A stretch of DNA of 64,000 nt from Deltaproteobacteria bacterium (GTDB lineage: Bacteria; Desulfobacterota; Desulfobulbia; Desulfobulbales; Desulfocapsaceae), in assembly GCA_002747825.1 (NCBI GenBank), contig PDQQ01000013.1:1-64000 (forward strand), read 5' to 3'. The notes under the pieces are model-generated. The model was not told where the DNA came from and did not search any database. It saw only the letters and a program-made list of their open reading frames with translations. Shown here one piece after another: positions 57,786 through 64,000 of this stretch (within the stretch, counting starts at the first letter, position 1; each line of letters begins with the position of its first letter). Both the position numbers and the translations under genes were made by a program.

Positions 57786-58412
57786 CTAGAGATAGGGGTT
57801 TGTTGCAGCCTCATGGCCAATGGTCGACTGTTTGCCCCCGTAGCCATGGCCCGGCCAGACCAGGGTCTCTTCAGGCAGGGAAAACAGGTTCGTCCGAATC
57901 GATTCGACGAGCTCCCGGTGTGAACCGCCGGGGAAGTCGGTTCGCCCTATGCCGCCCACAAAAAGGCTGTCTCCTGTAAACAGATGTGGGGCGCTGTACA
58001 GACAAATACCGCCCGGTGTATGCCCCGGCGTATGCAGAACCTGCAGGCGAACCGTTCCCAGGATGATCTCATCATTGGCCTCTACACTGACTTCAGGAGG
58101 GGGACTGGCTTCAAGCCCGAGCATCGAAAAATAATTTTTCACCTCTTCCTGCTCAAAAAAAGCGATATCAGCGGCATGCATAACTATTTTCGCCCCGGTC
58201 TGCTGTTGAATCCGCCGATTACCACAGACATGGTCGGGGTGACCATGGGTTGCTATAATGTACTTCACAGACAACCCGAGCCTGTCAACCTCAGACAGCA
58301 GGAAATCTTCTTCACCGCCAGGATCGATGATCGCCGCCTGACCTGTCTGTTCACAACCGACGATATAGCAGCAAACCGCCATAGACCCTACTATGAATTG
58401 CTGTACTATCAT
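57786..58412 (-). CDS. Glyoxalase II-like MBL-fold hydrolase
   Basis: A 208-residue metallo-beta-lactamase-fold protein of the YcbL/glyoxalase II-like group. Metal-binding motifs are THGHPDHV (about residue 56), the HTPGHTPGG region (about 130) and an Asp in TGDSLFVGGIGRTDFPGG; the final His is in WPGHGYGG. The short length without the C-terminal glutathione-binding domain of true glyoxalase II suggests another thioester substrate. It lies between selB and mrp, in the same direction as both. Confidence 0.85.
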   Translation of the reverse strand: MIVQQFIVGSMAVCCYIVGCEQTGQAAIIDPGGEEDFLLSEVDRLGLSVKYIIATHGHPDHVCGNRRIQQQTGAKIVMHAADIAFFEQEEVKNYFSMLGLEASPPPEVSVEANDEIILGTVRLQVLHTPGHTPGGICLYSAPHLFTGDSLFVGGIGRTDFPGGSHRELVESIRTNLFSLPEETLVWPGHGYGGKQSTIGHEAATNPYL

Positions 58413-58492
58413 ATCCGTTTTTTCTGCGTTGAAAATGCGTTATCCTCAGCAGCAGCCCGCCCGCCTGCTGCTGAAAAAGAGTCTTAAAAACA

Positions 58493-58515
58493 CCCACCAG
58501 CCGTGGGCATTTTTT
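58493..58515. terminator. Hairpin terminator with T-tracts on both sides
   Basis: CCCAC-cagcc-GTGGG (58493-58507) is followed on the plus strand by CATTTTTT, and on the minus strand by TGTTTTT. It lies just after the stop of mrp (minus strand), which it most likely terminates. A second stem CAGCAGCA...TGCTGCTG lies at 58447-58473. Confidence 0.65.
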
Positions 58516-58552
58516 GGTAACCGATTGTTACAGGATCTGCGAAAACTGCCCT

Positions 58553-59482
58553 TTACGAACAGGAACCGCCACCACAACAGCCTCCGTCGTCCTGGGAAAC
58601 AGTACGCAACGTAACCGGTGCTCCCGTCGCAGGCAGTCGCAGTTCAACCGCCTTTACCACCTTCTGAAAGGCCGCAATGGCCGGACTGTCACCGGCCGAT
58701 GCGAGGTATGGACGCCCCTCATCTCCGGCCATAACAACCTTGGGATCCATCGGGATTCTGCCCAGAAAGGGGAGATCACATTCGCGGGCAAGGGCCTCGC
58801 CACCGCCGGACTTAAAGATATCCACGGTGGTATTACAGCCAGGACAGACAAAACCGGACATATTTTCGACGACTCCGGCAATTTCGACCTTGACCGTTCT
58901 ACAGAAATTTATTGACTTCCGGACATCTGCCAAAGCAACATTTTGCGGCGTTGTCACCACAATGGCATTGAGCAGAGGAATAGTCTGGGCCACCGATAAA
59001 GGCTCATCACCGGTTCCAGGAGGTGCATCGATGATCAGATAATCCAGCTCACCCCAGTCCATATCGGAGACAAATTGACGGATGGCCTGGATTTTCAGGG
59101 GTCCCCGCCAGATTATGGCCTCATCCCGATCCTGCATCATATACTCCAGAGAAACCACCTTCAGGTTCTCGTTATAGGCCAGCGGTGGAACCAGTCCGTT
59201 CGGCTCGGCGGGAGGCTGCACGGTGCCCTTGAGATCCAGCATACGAATGACATCCGGGCCATGGATATCAACGTCCATCAAACCGACCTGATATCCAGCG
59301 TTGGCAAGTCCCAGGGCCAGATTGACGGAGACGGTCGATTTACCAACCCCCCCCTTGCCGCTCATCACCAAAATCTTGTTTTTGATTTTACCAAGAGACC
59401 TCTTGATTGCCAGTTCTTGCTGCGCTGCAGCAGCCTGTTGCGACTCGGGCGTACTACAGGAACCACCACAAGATCCACTCAT
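58553..59482 (-). CDS. mrp: Mrp/NBP35-family P-loop iron-sulfur carrier
   Basis: ATPase thought to carry or assemble iron-sulfur clusters. The deviant Walker A is SGKGGVGKSTVSVNLA (about residue 40), with DVDIHGPD and IDAPPGTGDEP following. A CPGC motif near residue 218 (FVCPGCNTT) is the usual cluster site. Cysteine-rich ends (SCGGSC at the start, GGCCGGGSC at the end) are extra potential metal sites. ATG 59482 follows GGAGG and gives 309 residues. Such a protein suits an organism rich in iron-sulfur enzymes, as the fdh locus implies. Confidence 0.9.
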   Translation of the reverse strand: MSGSCGGSCSTPESQQAAAAQQELAIKRSLGKIKNKILVMSGKGGVGKSTVSVNLALGLANAGYQVGLMDVDIHGPDVIRMLDLKGTVQPPAEPNGLVPPLAYNENLKVVSLEYMMQDRDEAIIWRGPLKIQAIRQFVSDMDWGELDYLIIDAPPGTGDEPLSVAQTIPLLNAIVVTTPQNVALADVRKSINFCRTVKVEIAGVVENMSGFVCPGCNTTVDIFKSGGGEALARECDLPFLGRIPMDPKVVMAGDEGRPYLASAGDSPAIAAFQKVVKAVELRLPATGAPVTLRTVSQDDGGCCGGGSCS

Positions 59483-59709
59483 TGTCCTACCTCCATTTTG
59501 AAAAAGATATAAAGACCGACAAATACGACTTTCCAATACCATAAAGCCCTATAGAAAAAAGTAAATACATGTCGGATGCAAAACTGCCGTTCTCGGCTGC
59601 AACAGGGGCGACAAAACACTGGCTGACTATACCGCAGATTGCACTATCCTGCACAAATACCGATATATTTTTTTCAGCCAGAAGATACCGCCTTCTCAAC
59701 GGCCCGGGA

Positions 59710-59755
59710 TTGACGAAAGTCTAATCATGGTATATCATATGTCTACAATTAGACA
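59710..59755 (+). promoter_or_regulatory. Promoter and autoregulatory-type operator of the RES-Xre pair
   Basis: TTGACG (59710-59715), 17 bases, TATCAT (59733-59738) forms a promoter toward the antitoxin gene. TGTCTA-caat-TAGACA (59740-59755) is a palindrome covering the likely start point, and a third half-site GTCTAAT lies at 59719-59725 in the spacer. Repeated half-sites over the promoter fit repression by the Xre antitoxin. Confidence 0.65.
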
Positions 59756-59771
59756 TTCAAAGGAGGGCATC

Positions 59772-60173
59772 ATGGCACTCGCGCTGCGACAAGGGCCTGA
59801 ACTGACGATCACAGAGATAATAGAAAAGATTGAAAACGGTGTGCCGACAGCTGTTTTCAACGCCATCAAGGATGCGCTGGAGCTCAGCGATAAAGAGCTC
59901 GCTCAGACAATCAGAATCCCCAGGAGTACACTTGCACTCAGAAAGCGGCGGGGAAGATTCTCCTATGAAGAGTCGGAAAGATTGTACCGCTTGCAACGAC
60001 TCATTGAAAAGGCTGTGCAGGTTTTTGGGGATATCGAAACAGCCAGAATCTGGCTGAAGAATACGGCCTACGGCTTGGGAGACAGGTCACCGCTTGCATT
60101 TTGCCGCACCGAGATCGGGGCCAGAGAGGTAGAGAACCTGCTCGGCCGCATCGAGTATGGGGTGTTCTCCTGA
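59772..60173 (+). CDS. Xre/MbcA/ParS-type antitoxin of a RES-Xre pair
   Basis: A 133-residue antitoxin (DUF2384). The N-terminal part contains a helix-turn-helix around LELSDKELAQTIRIPRSTLALRKR (here cited in part: DKELAQTIRIPRSTL), and the C-terminal MbcA/ParS/Xre domain reads VFGDIETARIWLKNTAYGLG. ATG 59772 follows AAAGGAGG. The stop overlaps the toxin start (TGATG), the usual coupling. It should neutralise the RES toxin and repress its own promoter. Confidence 0.85.
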   Translation: MALALRQGPELTITEIIEKIENGVPTAVFNAIKDALELSDKELAQTIRIPRSTLALRKRRGRFSYEESERLYRLQRLIEKAVQVFGDIETARIWLKNTAYGLGDRSPLAFCRTEIGAREVENLLGRIEYGVFS

Positions 60174-60631
60174 TGGACATTACCGCCTACCGTCTTGTCC
60201 CCAGAAAACATGCGGATACGGCCTTTACAGGCACAGGGGCCAGGCTCTATGGAGGGCGCTGGAACAGCCCCGGCACCGCGGTTGTCTATACTTCAGAATC
60301 CCTTGCCCTCTGCTGTCTGGAGATCTTTGTGCATCTTCCCTCGTACAAGCTGTTGCAAGGGTATGTTTACATCAAGGTTCATTTTGACTCAGCCCTTGTT
60401 CTTGAGGCAGAGCTGCCTGACGGCTGGAGTGCACGACCAATTTCCAGCTCTTCACAGACCATTGGTAATCGGTGGGTCAGTGATGGCAGGTTTCCGATAC
60501 TCAAGGTACCGAGTGTAATCATTCCCGAGGGTGTCAACTATCTGCTCAATGTTGCCCATCCCGATGTTCATCATATCAAACAAGGGCCAGCGGCTGACAT
60601 GACCTTCGATCCCCGCTTACAAAAGGACTAA
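60173..60631 (+). CDS. RES-domain toxin
   Basis: A 152-residue RES toxin. RES proteins of this kind act on NAD (degradation or ADP-ribosyl transfer), halting growth. The conserved residues are visible: Arg in YGGRWNSPG (about residue 25), Glu in CCLEIFVHL (about 50), and Ser in the later LKVPSVIIPEG segment. ATG 60173 lies inside the antitoxin stop. Length is normal (about 150 residues), and the gene is intact. Confidence 0.87.
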   Translation: MDITAYRLVPRKHADTAFTGTGARLYGGRWNSPGTAVVYTSESLALCCLEIFVHLPSYKLLQGYVYIKVHFDSALVLEAELPDGWSARPISSSSQTIGNRWVSDGRFPILKVPSVIIPEGVNYLLNVAHPDVHHIKQGPAADMTFDPRLQKD

Positions 60632-60644
60632 AACTGCTTGACCA

Positions 60645-60923
60645 TCACCAGTCAACATAATCGTCTTCATAGTCTTCATAATCTGCGTCGTATGTATCGC
60701 AATCATCACACTCATCGCATGCATCCGGAATATGATCGAAGAGATCTTGCCTGCCGGTTGTTTCTGTCTGTTTTGAATGCCTTTTTCCGTCCATATCATC
60801 AAGGATAATCCAGTTTTCTCGGTCTTGAACAGGACTTTGATCCTTTTTACCAGGGGATAACTTCCTCCACTCCTTCTTAAACATGTCAAAAAAACGGAGT
60901 AAGAATACATCAAACAGAAACAT
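60645..60923 (-). CDS. Small protein with acidic, tyrosine-rich C-terminus
   Basis: A 92-residue protein of unknown function. ATG 60923 follows GGAGG on the minus strand. The first 20 residues are hydrophobic and basic (MFLFDVFLLRFFDMFKKEWRK-like pattern, here cited in part: FLLRFFDMFKKEW). The last 30 residues are almost all Asp, Glu, Tyr and Cys (DACDECDDCDTYDADYEDYE), which could bind metal or a basic partner. It converges on the RES toxin gene with a 13-bp gap. A strong ribosome binding site supports it as real. Confidence 0.5.
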   Translation of the reverse strand: MFLFDVFLLRFFDMFKKEWRKLSPGKKDQSPVQDRENWIILDDMDGKRHSKQTETTGRQDLFDHIPDACDECDDCDTYDADYEDYEDDYVDW

Positions 60924-61112
60924 AGTCCCTCCTCGAGATCTCCTGGTTATCAAACCAAAAGCCGCTTTTTTATCTATAGATGCATTGCCCGGAAAAAAAC
61001 CTCAATAAGGAGGATAGAGCCTCTGACTGATAATTTCAAGGATTCATTCAATCTATCAGCCGGTCTCTTCTGCAATTTTTTGTGACAAGGAGGGCGTGTT
61101 TACAATAAAATA

Positions 61113-61289
61113 ATGCAAATTATCAAAAATCTATGTAATAACCTTGGTGGTTGCCTGGATCGCGGCAGTCGCAGATGTTCAGGCGAGCGCGGGCAGGATG
61201 TGCAACAACGGGTGGTGCGGCCCTGCGTCCAAAAACAGCTGAAAAACGCTGAAGACCACTCTCTTTTCACCAAAACGATGGCGGATTGA
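61113..61289 (+). CDS. Candidate 58-residue cysteine-containing protein before ftsY
   Basis: An ATG at 61113 opens a 58-codon frame ending at TGA 61287-61289, directly at the ftsY start. The product, with CNNLGGCLDRG and RRCSGERGQ segments, has four cysteines and many Arg/Gln residues. The codons look used rather than random. The nearest ribosome binding site (AAGGAGGG) is about 17 bp upstream, which is too far. No family is recognised. It may instead be untranslated leader of ftsY. Confidence 0.3.
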   Translation: MQIIKNLCNNLGGCLDRGSRRCSGERGQDVQQRVVRPCVQKQLKNAEDHSLFTKTMAD

Positions 61290-61291
61290 TT

Positions 61292-62425
61292 ATGCTTGGC
61301 TGGTTCAAAAAGAAGTCCGATACACAAGACACCGACAAAAAGGATATCCCCTCCAGCAGCGGGAACAGACAAAGGCCCTCTGCCGAACGAGAAAAAACGC
61401 CAGCACCCTCTTCCCAGAGCATCGCAGACCATAAAGAGGTTGATCCTGCCCCACGCCAGGCAGTTCCTGAAAAGGCCCGAACAGTTGAGACCTCCGAGGA
61501 GAACAGGGAATCCTTTTTTTCTCGCCTCAGCAAGGGTCTTGAAAAGACTCGGGAAAGCTTCACCTACCAGATGGATGCTCTTTTTCTTGGCAAAAAAGAG
61601 ATTGATGCAGATATGCTGGATGCCCTTGAAGAGTTGCTCATTACGGCAGATCTGGGGGTAGAGACCACCGATGAGCTTATGGAGCTTGCCAGAAGACGAG
61701 TCAAACGCAAAGAACTTACCGATCCTGAATCCCTGAAAAAGATTGTTAAAAACCATCTGCGTCAGTATATCCTCGACAACGAGGCCGACGCCAGGATGGT
61801 TATGCCCGGGGCCGGCCCCTTTGTGATCATGGTTATCGGGGTCAATGGCGTCGGCAAAACCACGACCATCGGCAAAATTGCCCATAAGTTCAAAGAGTCC
61901 GGGCAAAGCGTTCTTCTCGTTGCGGCCGATACCTTCCGGGCCGCAGCCATCTCACAACTCCAGATATGGGGAGAGCGGAACGATATCCCCGTCATCGCCC
62001 ATCAGGAGGGCGCGGATCCGTCCTCGGTGGTTTTCTCGGCAATGGAATCGGCGATCGCCAAGGCCATTGATGTTGTCATCATAGACACCGCCGGCAGAAT
62101 GCACACCAAGGACAACCTGATGGAGGAGCTGAAAAAGATCAAAAGAGTCATCGGCAAAAAACTCGCCGGGGCTCCCCATGAAACCCTCCTGATCATCGAT
62201 GCCACCACCGGCCAAAACGCCCTTTCCCAGGCAAGGCTCTTTGATGCTGCAACCAAGGTCAGCGGACTGGCCCTGACAAAACTCGACGGCACCTCCAAAG
62301 GCGGGATTGTTGTCAATATATCAAGGGATATGAAGATCCCCATCCGCTTTATCGGGATTGGGGAAAAAATTGATGATCTCAGGGAGTTTGACGCCAGACA
62401 GTTCGTTGAAGCCCTCTTCTCTTAA
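61292..62425 (+). CDS. ftsY: Signal recognition particle receptor FtsY
   Basis: Membrane-associated GTPase that receives SRP-ribosome complexes. An acidic, Lys/Glu-rich A domain (residues about 1-90, MLGWFKKKSDTQDTDKK start) is followed by the NG domain with GVNGVGKTTTIGKIA (about residue 184), DTAGRMHT (about 268), and TKLDGTSKGG (about 330). Length of 377 residues is normal for a short-A-domain form. ATG 61292 is chosen; TTG 61286 is in frame. The nearby small open frame ends three bases before this start. Confidence 0.93.
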   Translation: MLGWFKKKSDTQDTDKKDIPSSSGNRQRPSAEREKTPAPSSQSIADHKEVDPAPRQAVPEKARTVETSEENRESFFSRLSKGLEKTRESFTYQMDALFLGKKEIDADMLDALEELLITADLGVETTDELMELARRRVKRKELTDPESLKKIVKNHLRQYILDNEADARMVMPGAGPFVIMVIGVNGVGKTTTIGKIAHKFKESGQSVLLVAADTFRAAAISQLQIWGERNDIPVIAHQEGADPSSVVFSAMESAIAKAIDVVIIDTAGRMHTKDNLMEELKKIKRVIGKKLAGAPHETLLIIDATTGQNALSQARLFDAATKVSGLALTKLDGTSKGGIVVNISRDMKIPIRFIGIGEKIDDLREFDARQFVEALFS

Positions 62426-62473
62426 AAAGGGAGGAAGCCAGGTTTTTTACCACAGTAAAAGAACAAACACACC

Positions 62474-63307
62474 ATGTACTACCAACAAAAACAATCTCCT
62501 GGCTGCGGAGGCTGTCTGCTGATCGCCCTTCTCTTGACCCTGATCCTTGGCGGGCCGTCTGGCCTGATGTCTTTTCTGGGGACCCTTGTCTATCTCGGAT
62601 TTTCCGGTTTTTTGCTCTTCATCCTGCTGTTCTGGGGCTTTTCCTACTGGGTGCGGCAGAAGGCCTTTTCCTACCAGCAGTCGCAGAGCGAAAGCCACAA
62701 CCGGTTTGTCTGGCTCCTGATCAACATCCTCATTCATATTGCCAAACTGGATGGCAAGATCACCCGGGAAGAAGTGCAGACAATACACCGATTTTTCCAG
62801 TACAATCTGCACTACAATCAGACCCAGATGCACTGGGTAAAAGAGCTTATCAAAGAGGCCGCCAATTCATCCCATCCGCTTGATACACTGCTCCAGGAAA
62901 TCAAGTCAAATTTTGGCTACGAACCGCATCTCATCCTCCTTGAGCTCGTATATCAGCTCCTCTACACGAATGAGAGTGTCAGCGATAAAGATCTGCAGAC
63001 CGCACGCTATATCGCCACCTATTTACATATCTCTGAATACGACCTGCGGACCATTGAGGCAAAATACCGCTACGGCAGAAGCTACAGCGCCGCTGGATCC
63101 GCCTATGACGAATCGGCAAGGCATTATGCCACGCTCGGGCTGCAAAAGGGGGCCAGCTCAGAGGAGATCAAGAAGGCCTACAGAAAACTGAGCATGAAAT
63201 ACCACCCGGACAAGGTCCGTCATCTGGGAGACGAATTCAGGGCTGTTGCCGAAGAAAAGATGAAGGAGATCAACGCCGCCTACGACTATCTGACCAAACA
63301 GCCGTAA
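62474..63307 (+). CDS. djlA: DjlA-like J-domain protein
   Basis: A 277-residue co-chaperone for DnaK. One N-terminal membrane region (about residues 13-60, two adjacent hydrophobic stretches) is followed by a TerB-like helical domain (about 75-185) and a C-terminal J-domain with [13 protein letters not shown] (the HPD motif at about residue 246). This order equals DjlA of E. coli (271 residues), where the J-domain is also at the end. It starts 48 bp after ftsY and probably shares its transcript. Confidence 0.87.
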   Translation: MYYQQKQSPGCGGCLLIALLLTLILGGPSGLMSFLGTLVYLGFSGFLLFILLFWGFSYWVRQKAFSYQQSQSESHNRFVWLLINILIHIAKLDGKITREEVQTIHRFFQYNLHYNQTQMHWVKELIKEAANSSHPLDTLLQEIKSNFGYEPHLILLELVYQLLYTNESVSDKDLQTARYIATYLHISEYDLRTIEAKYRYGRSYSAAGSAYDESARHYATLGLQKGASSEEIKKAYRKLSMKYHPDKVRHLGDEFRAVAEEKMKEINAAYDYLTKQP

Positions 63308-63368
63308 CCAAGAAGATCAAAGGACTGGTCGTTGAAACCGCCATAACCCAAAAACAAAAGGAGAGACA

Positions 63369-64000
63369 ATGCCTGTTGCAGATAAGATGCGTGTTTTCGC
63401 CGAAAAATCGTCCTGGATTCGCAAGATGTTCGAACAAGGGGCCGCAATGAAGGCCCAATATGGGGCAGACAAGGTCTACGACTTCAGTATCGGCAACCCG
63501 GATGCACCGCCACCCCCCAAATTTACCAGCGTTATCGAAAAGATTGTTCAAAAAGAAGATCCGGGTGTACATGGCTATATGCCCAACGCAGGGTATCCGT
63601 GGGTTCGAGAGGCCCTTGCCCAAAGGATGTCCAGAGAACAGGAGGTACAGCTCGACAAGGATGATATTCTTATGGCCTGCGGTGCTGCCGGCGGTCTGAA
63701 CGTTGTCATGAAGGCCATCCTCAACCCCGGCGATGAGGTTATCATACTTGCACCCTACTTCGTTGAGTACGGCTTCTACATCGATAACCATGGAGGGATC
63801 GCCAAGGTCGTGCAGACCGACGAAGATTGCAATCTTGATCTGGAGGCAATAGAAAAGGCGATAGGCAAACGGACCAGGGCAATCTTCATCAACTCGCCGA
63901 ATAACCCGTCAGGCCAGATTTATCCGGCCGAAACGCTCAAAGAGCTTGGACGCTGTCTGGACAAGGCCCAGAAACAATACAAAACGAAGATCTACCTCGT
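63369..64000 (+). CDS. PLP-dependent class I/II aminotransferase, partial
   Basis: The first 210 codons of a fold-type I aminotransferase, cut by the window end. ATG 63369 follows GAGAGAC. Visible family features are DFSIGNPDAPPPP, the VHGYMPNAGYPWVREALA segment, CGAAGGLNVV, and the NSPNNPSGQIY motif, which contacts PLP. The catalytic lysine lies beyond the window. The sequence resembles aspartate- or alanine-type aminotransferases; the substrate cannot be fixed. Confidence 0.85.
   Translation, partial: MPVADKMRVFAEKSSWIRKMFEQGAAMKAQYGADKVYDFSIGNPDAPPPPKFTSVIEKIVQKEDPGVHGYMPNAGYPWVREALAQRMSREQEVQLDKDDILMACGAAGGLNVVMKAILNPGDEVIILAPYFVEYGFYIDNHGGIAKVVQTDEDCNLDLEAIEKAIGKRTRAIFINSPNNPSGQIYPAETLKELGRCLDKAQKQYKTKIYL

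Noticed and set aside
61113..61289. SRP RNA (ffs) gene next to ftsY
   Set aside because: The conserved tetraloop region of SRP RNA (GGTCAGGTCCGGAAGG type) is not present.

Overview
The window most resembles the chromosome of a Gram-negative, anaerobic deltaproteobacterium (Desulfobacterota), probably a Desulfobulbales-type sulfur or sulfate metaboliser. This placement is an inference from gene content. It rests on lipopolysaccharide genes (kdsA, kdsC, lptC), an LetAB-type lipid transporter, a selenocysteine-containing periplasmic formate dehydrogenase together with selB, a NikKLMQO-type nickel transporter, a periplasmic MsrAB fusion and a class III fructose-bisphosphatase. No 16S rRNA or tRNA gene was recognised.

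Layout. 0.1-4.1 kb: letAB operon. 4.2-5.4 kb: the left end of an IS481-like element abutting an omptin-family outer-membrane protease gene. 5.8-8.9 kb: homocysteine methyltransferase, a DHH-CBS phosphoesterase and an M48 lipoprotein protease. 9.0-18.3 kb: a more A+T-rich, all-minus-strand island with a MacAB/TolC-like tripartite exporter, a secreted protein of unknown function, a CsgG-like lipoprotein and a DUF799-like protein; short repeats lie between two of its genes. 18.7-23.7 kb: znuACB, a lytic transglycosylase and msrAB. 24.2-28.8 kb: pyrG-kdsA-kdsC-lptC, with trmO convergent. 28.8-33.8 kb: nickel ECF transporter genes behind a promoter with an overlapping palindrome; a degenerate YchF-like gene sits inside this run. 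34.3-41.6 kb: the formate dehydrogenase locus (multi-cluster ferredoxin, TorD-like chaperone, Tat peptide, FdhA with in-frame UGA and SECIS-like hairpin, FdhB, FdhC, strong terminator). 42-50 kb: zinc-ribbon protein, copper P-type ATPase, class III fructose-bisphosphatase, a GlpX homologue with an altered active site, and two small unknown genes. 50.3-64 kb: dnaE, an Hpt protein, tilS, selB, an MBL hydrolase, mrp, a RES-Xre toxin-antitoxin pair, a small acidic protein, ftsY, a DjlA-like J-protein and the start of an aminotransferase gene.

How the genes connect. FdhABC should oxidise formate in the periplasm and pass electrons to the quinone pool; SelB encoded 14 kb away would decode its UGA codon. 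The nickel system would supply Ni for enzymes not encoded here. KdsA, KdsC and LptC, LetAB, the omptin and the tripartite pump all belong to the outer envelope. The least explained parts are the exporter/CsgG island, the YchF-like protein inside the nickel operon, and the GlpX-like protein beside a different class of fructose-bisphosphatase.
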